DNA of 64,000 bases, from assembly GCA_910589415.1 (NCBI GenBank), contig OU342633.1, forward strand, positions 42,352,210 to 42,416,209, in the 5' to 3' direction. Position 1 is the first letter of the stretch. Each line of letters opens with the position of its first letter. This DNA is from Malachius bipustulatus. Its lineage: Eukaryota > Arthropoda > Insecta > Coleoptera > Melyridae. A program made the position numbers and the translations under genes. Below are positions 47,990 through 58,920 of this stretch, in pieces. Below the pieces are notes generated by a model that saw nothing but the letters and a program-made list of their open reading frames with translations, searched no databases and was not told the DNA's origin.

Positions 47990-49181
47990 ACTTTAAAAAT
48001 TGAATTTTGTAGTTTTTACCTTCAAAATGTTTCTTTAATAGGACTTCGTCTAGATTTTCGTTACTATGTCCGCTGTTTGAAATTGAATTTATTACCTCTT
48101 GCATGTTTGATAGTTTTACATCTCTTCATTTAGTTTTTGTTTTAGAGTTTTTACTTTTCTACGCAACAGTGTAACTCTGTTATCTGGAACATTGGTTTCA
48201 GAATCAACCAATATTCGATTTGGTGAACTTAACTGTGAAGATAAATCGATGCTCGTAGATGGTGAATCAACACCCATACCCATATGAGGGCTAGGTTGAT
48301 CAACATTTTCATTCTCAACATCTATACGGACATATTCTACAAAAAACAAACACTTTTCGTAACTATTTTCATATCAGGGAGGTTCAAATATTTTTACACT
48401 GTTAATTTTTTTCACTAATACATACGATTCGTTTTATTATCCTGCGAGGTTTAGAAACTTTTGGTATGAAAATATAGTAGGTACAGCATCAGGTTTTAAT
48501 AACTTAGCGGTACATCCTGGTTTCGTTATGTAATCAGTTGCAAGAAAATGATCGCCACAAAGCTTGCTAGTTTTAGATGGTGTCCCATTCTCCCGTCGAA
48601 CTGCTTTTATCCATAACTCCAAGGTCGTTTAAATGGAAATCTATAAGAAATAAAAGTACTTATATATTTTAATCTCCTTTATAACATTGTTAATTCAGTA
48701 TGTACCTATATTATTAACCCTATTTAAAGTGACTCAAAAAATGAGATGAAAATGATGGCAGCTAGGTGAAATAAATAGATAGGTACTTTAGTGATAATAA
48801 TGATGAATACACATAAAATAATGTTGCATGTTGGTATTTATAGTCGACCATGAGATTTAATTTTTATGACTTGCAACAATATATTTATATCAAAAATACA
48901 AAAATTGATAAAATGACAGAAGTCGTTGCGTTATATCTCTGCATGATGGTCCAACTATATAACCCATTGAGATATAAATAAATAATTAAAAAACTAAATA
49001 AATAAACTTATAGATATATGGGTAAACCCAATAATTGAGCCATGCAATAGGTTAAACGCTACAAATCTAAAATATAAATATTTTTAACTGAAGGTAGGTA
49101 CCTATATACTTACCCATGAAAAGATATTTTCCGTTTATCTTGCTCGTTTTTGCAGCCATAGGCAACACAATAAATCACCAT
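47990..49181 (-). pseudogene. THAP-domain gene relic
   Basis: Exon 1 (49114-49181) encodes MVIYCVAYGCKNEQDKRK then ISFHG with a consensus donor. It supplies the first Cys pair (C-x4-C) of a THAP C2CH zinc finger. Exon 2 (48437-48640) has FPFKRPW, then in another frame ELWIKAVRRENG, then KLCGDHFLATDYI and LKPDAVPTIF, giving the second Cys-His pair and the AVPTIF motif. A frameshift near 48620 splits it. Exon 3 (48116-48336) has an acidic linker and the coiled coil RRKVKTLKQKLNEE. A second frameshift precedes DVKLSNMQEVINSI, which runs to a donor at about 48025. THAP proteins bind DNA and include P-element transposases. The breaks and missing C-terminus indicate a pseudogene or decayed transposon gene. 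Confidence 0.75.
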
Positions 49182-49454
49182 TGTTATTATTTATTATAAC
49201 AAATTAAAACTAAAAACCATGCGACTTCAAAAAAACCACGTGCAGGCAGCAGCACAATTTCTTCCTTTTTTTTAATGAACACACCGAGATATAAATAAAA
49301 ACCAACCAACGTCACACCAAGTATAACCAGTTAAGATTCAAAGTATTTGTTTCTTTTTCAGAAAATAAGCCCCAAGCTATTTAATTTTCACTTGAAAGAT
49401 AATTTAAGCACCTGCAAGTACAAACACCAAATTGCTTGTAAACGAGTAGAACAG

Positions 49455-49583
49455 AAAGAGGTTACCGTAACGCAGGCTATCTCTCTTTCGTTTGCCCCTG
49501 ACACAGATCTCGCTACTACAGAGCACGATCGTCACCGTTCCAGGTACGTATACGTTTGTAATTCATTGGCTGCTGGCGGCTGA
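49455..49583 (+). repeat. Right copy of an inverted duplication
   Basis: Inverted copy of about 45440-45575; the identical core is 49535-49568 with a plus-strand donor after 49543 (CAG, GTACGT). Flanking similarity includes GAGGTTACCGTA. The pair encloses the LINE and THAP relics. Confidence 0.65.
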
Positions 49584-50210
49584 GCTGAGGTGCTTCTTCT
49601 TTTTCTTTTCGTTCTCAATTATTGTCATTCACTACATTTTTCTGTCAGTCAGCATAATCTACCTGCTGTCAACGCCAAATGTCACGGCAAATTCCCCGCT
49701 GAAAGGGTGCATTCATTAATTACTAGGGAACCTACATTACCGACACTAAAGCTTACTAGGGTAGCGCATTCACTCGTTGACATTTACTTAACACGGTTAT
49801 GTTTGAACAGCTGAATGTCATATTTTTGGCACATTAGGTCTTAGGCGTAGGTATCGAGTAGAAAAAAGCGAAGATTGAAAAATGAAACAAAATAATAAAA
49901 CTCGAATTGAAATTGAGAATCCTCTTTCAGTGGGTATTAAAAACATATTACGGGCTTATAGGATCTACGAAGCTGTAGACTTTAGTATTGGGTATGATTT
50001 TTAACTCAATATCTAACGTAATTACTGAGAAATAGCGTCTTGGTAGACACACGAACGGCAGTGTGAACTTAGTACCTATAACTACCTAGTACCAGTACTA
50101 CCTATGTAATTATAAAGGAATAATTCCTACCGAGATACCTACCGCGGTTTGTTTTTTGCTGAATTTTTGAAAAATCATGAAAAGTAATCATGGTATGGAT
50201 CACGATACAC

Positions 50211-51647
50211 ATATACACGGTATGCCGATAGCGTTTTCTATTTTGGTCAACTACTGCGCAATGACGTCACGTGGATCAGATATTACACATGAGATTGCTC
50301 ATATCTATTTTATTGTTAGAAATAAGTAAATAATTTTTTGTACCCATTGCTTTTATGGCTATTTCTGATATTCGGGTAAAGGTGGAGGTGGAGATTTATG
50401 CTATATTTTTTAATCATAATCATAGGTTAATTATTTAAAAGGGAATATTTTAAAGAAATATAGGATATAAATATATGGTGTTCCAGCTTATTCGAAGCGG
50501 TCTTAGTAGGCGAAACGATAAATTTTTTCCCAAAAAATTTTGCAAATTCAAGCACAGAATCACAATGGCCATAATTTAAAATTATATTGGAATATACAGA
50601 GTGTCCCATATGACAGAGTGGCATATCAAAGTTATGTTTTTTTTTAATGGAATTCTCCTATGTTATTGCATTTTTAGATTGTCTGAGAAGATAAAATAAG
50701 ATTGGCTTTTACAGTTGGTGTTTAAATTCAGAAGTTTTTGAATTATAAACAAGCGAAAATCGTCATTTTTCAAGTTCAAGGCCCTGTACGACGAAAACGG
50801 TTCAAGATAGAGAAAAACGGTTTACATGTCCCTATTTTAACTTTTTATGTACTATCCTATATGGTATAGAAACATTTGTACTTCCTTTAATTTTTTTATT
50901 TGGTGACACGTGGAGAAATCTCAGAATTTTTCAAATTTTTTATCACCCTGTAGAAACATTTCATCTACATCATAGGATAGTTCATGAAAAGTTAAAATAG
51001 GGACATATAAGCCGTTTTTCTCTATCTTCAGCCGTTTTCGTTGTATAGGGTCTTGAACTTGAAAATGACGATTTTCACTTGTTTATAATTCAAAAACTTT
51101 TGAATTTTAACACCAACTGTAAAAGCCAATCTTATTTTCTCTTCTCAGGCAATCTAAAAATGCAATAACCTAGGAGCATTCCATTAAAAAAAAACATAAC
51201 TTTGATATGCCACTGTCATATGGGACACTCTGTATGCTCCAAAATAATTTTAAATTATGGCCATTGTGATTCTGTGCTTGAATTTGCAAAATTCAAAATT
51301 TATCGTTTCGCCTACAGAGACCGCTTCGAATAAGCTGGGACACCATATTAATATCCTATATTCCTTTAAAATATTCCCTTTTAAATAATTAACCTATGAT
51401 TATGATTAAATTAAATTAAATTAAATAAACTACTAATTTATTATGATTAAATATAGCATAAATCTCCACCTTCACCTTTAACCGAATATCAGAAATAGCC
51501 ATAAAAGCAATGTGTACAAAAAATTATTTACTTATTTCCAACAATAAAATAGATATGAGCAATCTCATGTGTAATATCTGATCCACGTGACGTCACAAGA
51601 CCGGAACGCAGCCTGCGCGTCATCGTCTATCGGCATACCGTGTATAT
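50211..51647. repeat. Long foldback element with about 650-bp arms
   Basis: The arms (about 50211-50863 and 50971-51647) are reverse complements with small differences. The outer ends are ATATACACGGTATGCCGATA and its complement. Just inside, a segment of about 35-45 bp differs between arms, followed by TGACGTCACGTGGATC in both. The centre of about 110 bp contains CACCCTGTAGAAAC. No coding capacity. Transcription would produce a long hairpin. Confidence 0.88.
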
Positions 51648-51989
51648 GCCGTTCACTTATTATAAAAGAATTGGGTTATGGTGTAGGGTGATAGAAATCA
51701 CTGGGTATAACCGCTGTCAATCACTTGCTGGAGTTGGGTTATGTCTCTTTTTTATGAGGTTGAAGTTTTATGACAACGAACAGGACATAGTTGCAAAATG
51801 GATTCTTGATATTTTTGCTATTCTTCTTATTATCTTTACGTCTTTATGGGACTTTTTATTTTGGAACCTTTAGTCACGTTATTTTATGATATTGCAATCT
51901 TTATCTAGAAAGCAAACTCGTCAAGTCTAATAAGCTTGCCATAAATTATAACATGAGAAAAAAGTTTTATTGTATTTTGATATCTTAAA

Positions 51990-52260
51990 AGAACTAATTG
52001 TAGCGTTGGCCGGAGTAACGTTGTAACTTACATAATTTTTTGGAGTAATTTTTTCGATTCAGCACGTTTAAATGGGCAGATTGCTTCCACAAAGCTTTAA
52101 TTGTTGCCTAATTTACCTTAAATAATATTTAAACAATATATTTCAAGAATCGCTAAATGAAACAAACATTCCATTTAATAATGTTGCAAGGTACATTTTT
52201 TGAGTCTCATGTAAAAATGTAGTTACAACGTTACTCCGACCAATGCTCCAATTAAAGGAA
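51990..52260. repeat. MITE with about 32-bp TIRs
   Basis: The left end reads AATTGTAGCGTTGG then CCGGAGTAACGTTGTAAC. The right end is its complement with about four mismatches. The length of about 270 bp and lack of open frame fit a MITE. The adjacent transposase relic (52298-52765) may be unrelated. Confidence 0.7.
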
Positions 52261-52297
52261 CTCTTAATTATAAAATAGATCAAAAATTAGTAATTAC

Positions 52298-52765
52298 TTA
52301 TTTATTATTAAAAAATAGAACATTAGGTAGGTACTGAATCGGCCAATCGGCTACGGTCATGGTGATTGGCGATCTTATTATTGGTGATGGCTGTTTGGAT
52401 CCATTCTGGTAGATCCATGTTTCGTCCAGGTACACGAACGTTACATTTTCCCTCGAATTTTGATATTTTCTTAGAAAGCTAATTTTGGATGCATGCTTTT
52501 GTTCACAAAGAATTTTGCGTCCGTTCACATATTCATATTTATAGCTGAGATATTTAAGAATTTTAAATAAACTAGTTCTCCCCTTTTCAAAATCCAAATG
52601 TTTACGTTCGTCTTCCAAAAGTTTTCCTAGAGTAAAATGTTCGTTTTTCAAGTTATATTGCCAAATCAGTCGTTGCGAATCTTTCCGAAACGTAAAATTT
52701 TCATGATTATTGTCTGGTTTAGGTCGTCTGCCCAAAGGCTTAACTTCAAATTTATCCTGTTTCAT
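52298..52765 (-). pseudogene. Tc1/IS630-like transposase fragment
   Basis: A 155-codon uninterrupted minus-strand frame contains GRRPKPDNNHENF, the helix pattern LIWQYNLKNEHFTLGKLL, TSLFKILKYLSYKYEYVNG, KISFLRKYQNSRENV and YLDETWIYQNG. The last is the first catalytic Asp motif (xxYLDETWVN) of an IS630/Tc1-like group of insect transposases. The frame ends shortly after and lacks the second and third catalytic acidic residues, so it is truncated. An upstream ATG at about 52980 (MPKLISIEEKISIKK) may be a first exon. It could be a domesticated fragment, but decay is simpler. Confidence 0.6.
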
Positions 52766-53449
52766 TATTGTTTCAATCGCACTTATACTGAATACTATAA
52801 AAGAGGAAAATTACGTAACATCATTTTATTAGGTGTACACTTAATAATACTTACACCCCAAATGTGTTTTACTTTCAATATGACTTGTCGTTCACTTAGG
52901 TTGTCATTTTCAGATTTAAATAACTTGAATGTCCTTTTTTATACTAATTTTTTCTTCAATCGATATTAATTTCGGCATTATGAAATTTATAATGTCAAAA
53001 AATTAATATTTATTTGACAGTTCGAGAAAAATTTGTCCGAATAAAAATTATCCTAGATAATCTACTAAAACTTCAATTAGACAACAAGGCTGTTAATCAG
53101 CTGAGGCAATTTGAGCGATTTGACAAGTGTCGGTGTTTACTTAACCTTCAATACCTCGATCAGCTGATATTGTCAATCAAGATCTAGGGAGTTTTCATTT
53201 TTGTAAACCTAAAAACAAAAGTTCATGGCCTACCAATGCTTTTTTAATATGTGAACGGCATATATATGTGTATCGTGGTATGGATGGTCTCGATTCTGTC
53301 ACTTCTGTCAGTTCTGTCATTTGGGAAGGTCTATTTCAGAAAGTTCTTCTTTTTGTTTTTAATACCGGTATAAAATGTTCTGGTATAATACAAAAAATAC
53401 GTATTATACAAGTGTATAATACAACGTGTATAATACAAATCGCATCACT

Positions 53450-53893
53450 GTTTGAAGTTTTTGGATTTGCACCTTCGTTGCGGAAATATGGCCGACTTCC
53501 GGTTTTCAGTTTTTTGGCTCCAGTTTCGGCATTTTTAGGTTCTCGCCCAAACTTAAACTATAGTTTTGGAAACTACTTAGCTTCAGTTACAACTTTCATA
53601 TTGAAGTCAAGGTTCTATCTCTGTTGGATTCAAAATCTTAATTTTTCAATTTGATTCAATTTGAATTGATTCAAAGACTTAAAATTTAAAGTCTTGGGCA
53701 TGTCGCCATTTTGAATCCAACAGAGATAGAACCTTGACTTTAATATGAAAGTTGTAACTGAAGCTAAGTAGTTTCCAAAACTAGTTTCAGTTTGGGCGAG
53801 AACCTAAAAATGCCGAAACTGGAGCCAAAAAACTAAAAACCGGAAGTCGGCCATATTTCCGCAACGAAGGTCCAAATCCAAAAACTTCAAATA
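53450..53893. repeat. Foldback element
   Basis: The arms, about 53450-53632 and 53715-53893, are near-perfect complements, with landmarks TTCCGGTTTTCAG, GGCTCCAGTTTCGGCATTTT and GTTCTATCTCTGTTGGATTC. The 80-bp centre contains shorter inverted repeats (TCAATTTGATTCAATTTGAA). The downstream CACCCTGTATAG at 53955 may be its outer end. Confidence 0.85.
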
Positions 53894-53959
53894 AAAAAAC
53901 GTTTCGTCTTGACGAGACCTACACGGTCCTTACCGTTGTCTAAATCGAGCTGGTACACC

Positions 53960-54556
53960 CTGTATAGTGTTAATGGTTAAAAGAGGTTGCTATTTGTTAG
54001 TCATCCGTAGTGCGTCATTGTGAACGCACCCGATAATAATTTGAGTTGAAAGTGACGTTTAAGATAATTGTCAATAAATCAAATGTAAATTTTTTTTCAT
54101 TGTTAAATATCATTGTGTCAACCGTATGTTAATGTTGAATGTCAATTTCCTGTCAATGTCAAATGTAAATTATGAAGGTAATTTGGCAGATGGATGTATT
54201 TTTTTTTATTATTTATTATTTTGTTTTGTATTTTGCATTATAAGTTTAGAATGGTAATTTATTCGTTGTTTATTTAAAAATTTTTCCAAATATCAAATAA
54301 TAAAAATTGAAAATGATTATTTAATTGAATGCTCATTAGGTATGTTATGAAAAAAACACTGCAACGATTGATAATTCCAGTTTTATTTATAATTATCCTT
54401 GGGTCAGGTCAAGTGCCAGCTACTGCTAATTAAGGATGGGCACATTTATTTTTCACTGAATTATTAGTTTTTTGACAATTAGTAAATAATAAAATTAGCT
54501 AATTAGCGTGTCAAGAGAATTCAGCCAATACTTCATATTTATTAAGCTTTGAGAAA
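53960..54556. other. Upstream region of Su(fu)
   Basis: AT-rich sequence with no other gene. The Su(fu) promoter and 5' UTR must lie here, but no clear core-promoter motif could be assigned. Confidence 0.4.
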
Positions 54557-56312
54557 ATGAATGAAGCAGTCGGTGCCTCTTCAGCAAGCAGTATAGCTCA
54601 TGGTCCATCCATGAATATCTTACCCCCAACACCAGCTGGCCTGGAATCGTTATATTCGTTATGCAGGAAGATATATCCTGATCAAGTCAATCCCTTGCAA
54701 GTCACAGCTTTATTAAAATACTGGTGAGTATCTCAATAATTAGTCTTAACGTTCATTACAATAATTATTGTAACGTACCTAACTGAAACCTCTCATCAAT
54801 TATTTCTACAGGTTGGGAGGACCAGATCCATTAGACTATATTTCTATGTACGCAAATCCCGGCATACCTCATGAAAACATCCCACCTCACTGGCATTATA
54901 TAAGGTGAGATAATTTCTTACAAAATAACACGACATTGATGTACATTGACCATTGGTTTTAGTTTTGGCCTTTCCGATTTACACGGAGATGGTAGGGTCC
55001 ACGATGTGTCAGATCCTGGAGAACCGTCGGGGTTCGGTTTTGAGCTAACTTTTAGACTGAAGCGAGAACCGGAAGAGGCTTCGCCACCCACTTGGCCTGC
55101 TACGTTAATGCAGTCTTTGGCAAAATATGTCTTCCAGTCAGGTTATAAATTAATCTATTTATTTAAAGTTGCAGTTTAAAACTATGAAAGACAGCAAAAA
55201 AATTTATTCATTTTATAGGCAATAACTTATGTGCTGGAGATCATGTGTCGTGGCATTGTGCTCTAGATAACAGTGAGTCTCGTTTACAACACATGCTAAT
55301 GACTAGCGATTGTCAGCTTAAAACTACTCGAACGCCGTTCGGGATCGTCGATTTCGTTCAAATAGTCGGGATCTGCAATGAAGAACTGAAGGCCGCACAG
55401 CAGTGGAACGGCGTAGGAGTGCTGGATATAATAAGCAGGCTCCCTCAGTAAGTACTCGCTCTTCAACCCAACATAACAGATTACTCAATTATTCCTTTCT
55501 CTAACAGAGCGGGGGGTCCCTGGCACATAACGGACATGCGTCGAGGTGAAACCATCTTCGAGTTGGATCCGAACGCCCGCGAGGAGGTCGAGCGGGGGTT
55601 CGAAACCGAAGGCTCGAATTTGAGCGGGGTCAGCGCCAGGTGCTCCTGGACCGAGCAGGAATCCTCGTCTCTGAGCATCCCGCATTTGAAAAACAAGGCG
55701 GATTGTGAGGACAGCGACAGCGCTTCGGTCAAGTCAACATTGCAACGTAGCTTGCAAGGTATTTACAGTGTGGATCGATCCGGCAGTAATAATTTAAAGC
55801 TGGAAGATCTAAAGAACGGTTATGGTGTTTTAGAGTCGACGGAATTGCTCCGTATTAAAAAACTCGAAGGGATTCATTTGGTGTTCAATTTGGAAGCCGG
55901 AAGTCTGCTACCATTAGCTATTAGGTATGTGAGACAATCCATTACTTAATTCTCATGTTACGTAGAAACAATAGGCTGCTGTTCAGATTCAGAATAGTTG
56001 TCTTATGGAATAATAAATAATTCTTTTTTTAGGGGTCGTGTTAAGCATGGCAGACATTTCACTTTCAAATCTGTCCTCGGCGAAACGGCGATAACCTTGG
56101 TGGCCCGTTCAGTGACAGGTACTCTGGTAGATAACGAGCATCCCTATGTTGCCCAAGGATCGTGGCTTCAGGTGCTCATTTCAGATGAACTGGCTCAGGA
56201 TATGGCGGTGACGTTTCAAGTTTTAGCCAATCCCGAGGCCCTGTCTCTTCCGAAAACCTTCTCCTGGCCTGACAGAAATTTATCTGTCACAATTGTAGCA
56301 GATAAGTTGTAA
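54557..56312 (+). CDS. Su(fu): Suppressor of fused, Hedgehog pathway repressor, 6 exons
   Basis: The protein binds Gli/Ci transcription factors and restrains Hedgehog signalling in cytoplasm and nucleus. Exons 54557-54723, 54812-54904, 54963-55141, 55219-55447, 55508-55924 and 56033-56312 join in consistent phase to 1,365 nt (454 residues), close to the usual length. Family sequence is evident: PPTPAGLESLYSLCRKIYPD at the N-terminus, GGPDPLDYISMYANPG, HYISFGLSDLHGDGRVH, GFGFELTFRLKREPE, LCAGDHVSWH, then GGPWHITDMRRGETIFELDP and DGSNLSG-like EGSNLSGVSARCSW. After a variable acidic/Ser linker comes the C-terminal lobe, with RGRVKHGRHFTFKSVLGE and the end NLSVTIVADKL. The start is the first ATG in frame upstream of conserved sequence. 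No defects were seen. Confidence 0.97.
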
Positions 56313-57603
56313 AACTGCAAACGGTACAAACGCTCGTTTGTATTCATGTCATAATGTCAATAGTCTAAGACTGAGGTAAATTTTATAGAGTATTTTTCTG
56401 TGTGAAGTTTTCTCTGGTTTGTTAGATTTTAAGAAGCTATGTTTATGAAAACTTGGAACAGATGTGTTTATAAATAATTTTAAAAAATCGTACTAATTCA
56501 GCAATGTGATATGGTAATAGCAATCTCCTACATAGAATAAGAGAGTTTTATTGAAGTTCAATGCATTCTTGAAGTTTTAATTTTATTATCGAATAAAAAT
56601 TGTTCTTCCTATTCCTATTATGTCAAGTGACTCATATGTATGTGCTCAAAAAGTGACTTGTTAGGTAAAATTAATAATAAAAACTGCTCTTATTAGCTAC
56701 ATAGTTTTTACATTTACATATTTATAGTCAGTTCATGCAAAATGTTTCTTAGGTTGTCGGATTTATTGGGTCCCAGTAGAAGAATAATAAAATCAATCTA
56801 TGTAATGTTGGTATTGATAATGTTTTTAATTTATTTATAACATTCTATTTTGAATACTAATTATGTTAGTTTTAAGAATTCATATCTAACTTATTTATTT
56901 ATCATTTATTATTTTGCTATATTATTCGTCCATTTAATTAATGTGCCTTATACGGATCAAGTTTCGTTTTATAATATTTTTTAACCAGTTTAAGGTAACA
57001 TGAACTTGTAATATATTTTATTTATTGATTCTCTTTTTTATTTTTAAACAACCCCTGCAAGGTGAGGTAAAATTAAAATTAAGATGGTGAATGTTGAAGA
57101 AGATAATCCTCCTAGCCTGAAACGCAATTTTTTTCTGTTTCCACATCTAAAATTTGTGCTAAGTTACCTATATCTGAAAGCTAAGGCCCGGTTTTAGATT
57201 TTGAATCGAGAATACTCTGGGTGTCCGTTAATTGTATTGGTGTCTTAAAAGGGTGTCATCAGGTCTTACACATTATCATTTATATACGAAACATTAAAAG
57301 CTTCCACAAAATTTTGTTTGTATTAAAAAATAGTTTTACGCTCTGTTAAAGCGTTTTTTGTTAAAAAAAATGTTGACTGGGTGGTAGCGCTTCCAAGCAG
57401 CTGTCGGCGCCCCTAGGTGACAATTTCGTAAAGCTTCACATCCCATTTGAAAAAAAATAATAGGTAATAATAATAGGACCAAGAAGTTGCAACTTATGTT
57501 AGGTAATTATTATTGTGCATTTAAAGATTCCCGAGAAATAAAAATTGATATACCAGCTAATGATTTAATTATTGTTTTCGTAATATTTTAGGAAAGTCCG
57601 TCG
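56313..57603. other. 3' UTR of Su(fu) and AT-rich spacer
   Basis: A polyadenylation signal AATAAA at 56592-56597 lies about 280 nt after the stop codon. Beyond it the DNA is AT-rich with no supported gene. Confidence 0.5.
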
Positions 57604-57605
57604 CT

Positions 57606-57625
57606 AAAAAAAAAAGAAAAAAAAA
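57606..57625 (-). terminator. Pol III terminator of 5S rRNA
   Basis: Two T-runs (nine and ten T on the minus strand) start about 4 nt after the 5S 3' end. Confidence 0.8.
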
Positions 57626-57628
57626 GTG

Positions 57629-57748
57629 GAGGCAACAGCACGTGGTGTTCCCAGGCGGTCACCCATCCAAGTACTGACCACGCCCGACGTTGCTTAACTT
57701 CGGTGATCGGACGAGAACCGGTGTATTCAACGTAGTATGACCGTTGCC
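57629..57748 (-). rRNA. 5S ribosomal RNA
   Basis: The minus strand starts GGCAACGGTCATACTACG and contains the conserved GTTCTCGTCCGATCACCGAA, GTTAAGCAACGTCGGGCG, the box C region TACTTGGATGGGTGACCGCC and TGGGAACACCACGTGCTG. The two ends pair (GGCAACGG with the 3' CTGTTGCC). The length of about 120 nt is normal. A TATAAA-like element lies about 15 nt upstream and T-runs follow, so it looks like an intact gene. It is a single copy here; a 5S-headed retroposon is less likely because no body follows. Confidence 0.92.
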
Positions 57749-58335
57749 TGAAAATTTATAGCACAAACCTGGAAGACGTGGCTCACAATCATTGCTCATG
57801 CAGCTATTGCTAAATATTAAAGTTTTAATATTATTATTCAGTCCGCATAGTAATGAATCCGTGATAATTAAAAATCATCCGTTGTTCTGGGAAAACGGTA
57901 TCATCAATGAAAGCCACGGAGATATGTTCAGTTTTGTAATAACTAATAATTAATTTTTTAATAATGCGTCTCAGAAGTCTTAATTCTCCCGAAAATAAAT
58001 ACATGCTGGCAACATACCAACATACCATTGTTTTACAAGTCTCTGACCATTACAATAACATCGAACTCTAACTGGATGGAGTTGCAATTTCTTAAAATGC
58101 GATAGGCAACACAAAATACACTGTTATTCTAAAGGTTGCCTAGCATCTTGCGCAGATCTTGTCTCTAGCTCTCAACTCAACTCAACTGGCTCTACCACCC
58201 CTCCACGTAATCCCTCGTACATTTTGATTTATTTATCCGTGAACAGCATTACTGTGTCGCACGTAAGCGTTGATTGAAAGTTGCTTGATTTTTACTGTTT
58301 CTAATATAACAATTATTAATTAAAACAACGGTCAT
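57749..58335. other. Spacer without recognised gene
   Basis: No supported feature beyond the 5S promoter region. Confidence 0.4.
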
Positions 58336-58920
58336 TATTTACATCCGCGGCTCCTAAAGTTTCACTATGGCACCTATACATATAGGGGTGGAGAACATAC
58401 CTATAGTAACACCATGGAGGTATTCATATGCTTTGCAAATGGAAGTGAAAGCCACAAAACGGCCTAAAAAAAACGGGTTTGAGAGCGCGGAGAGAGTGCG
58501 GTCCTGACAAGAGGCGCCGATTAGATGCCGCGATCACGGATATACAACCATTTCACGATAATTGCCAAGTGCTTCAAGCTTACAGAGGCGGACTGGGCGA
58601 TATATCCGCTTTCACATATCGTGTCCAGTCCACAGGGATTGATGCAATGATATTTGGAATATAAATGCAAAATAAATGCAAAATTCAAAATAAAAGTGTT
58701 AGCTAAGTGCTACTGTTAATCTCGAAGATTTTGCTTGCCCTGAAAGTGAAGAAAAAATAGAAATTCGATCGTAGTGCCAAAGAGGCCTTAGTTGTGTGTG
58801 ACCTTACTATTAGTTTGCAATGGCTGTTTTCAGCTTCTTACCCACCCAGCACCCCTATAATTTCGCTCCTCGGTCCCGAAAAAATTGATGAAACTTAGGA
58901 GCCGCGGATGTAAATAATTA
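58336..58920. mobile_element. MITE-like element with about 28-bp TIRs
   Basis: The left end TTATTTACATCCGCGGCTCC, continuing into TAAAGTTTCA, is inverted at the right end (TGAAACTTAGGAGCCGCGG and ATGTAAATAA). The ~585-bp interior has a GC-rich patch around 58475-58560 with no convincing open frame. Non-autonomous; superfamily unassigned. Confidence 0.78.

Noticed and set aside
55481..55732. Minus-strand frames over Su(fu) exon 5
   Set aside because: They are antisense shadows of the conserved Su(fu) coding exon.
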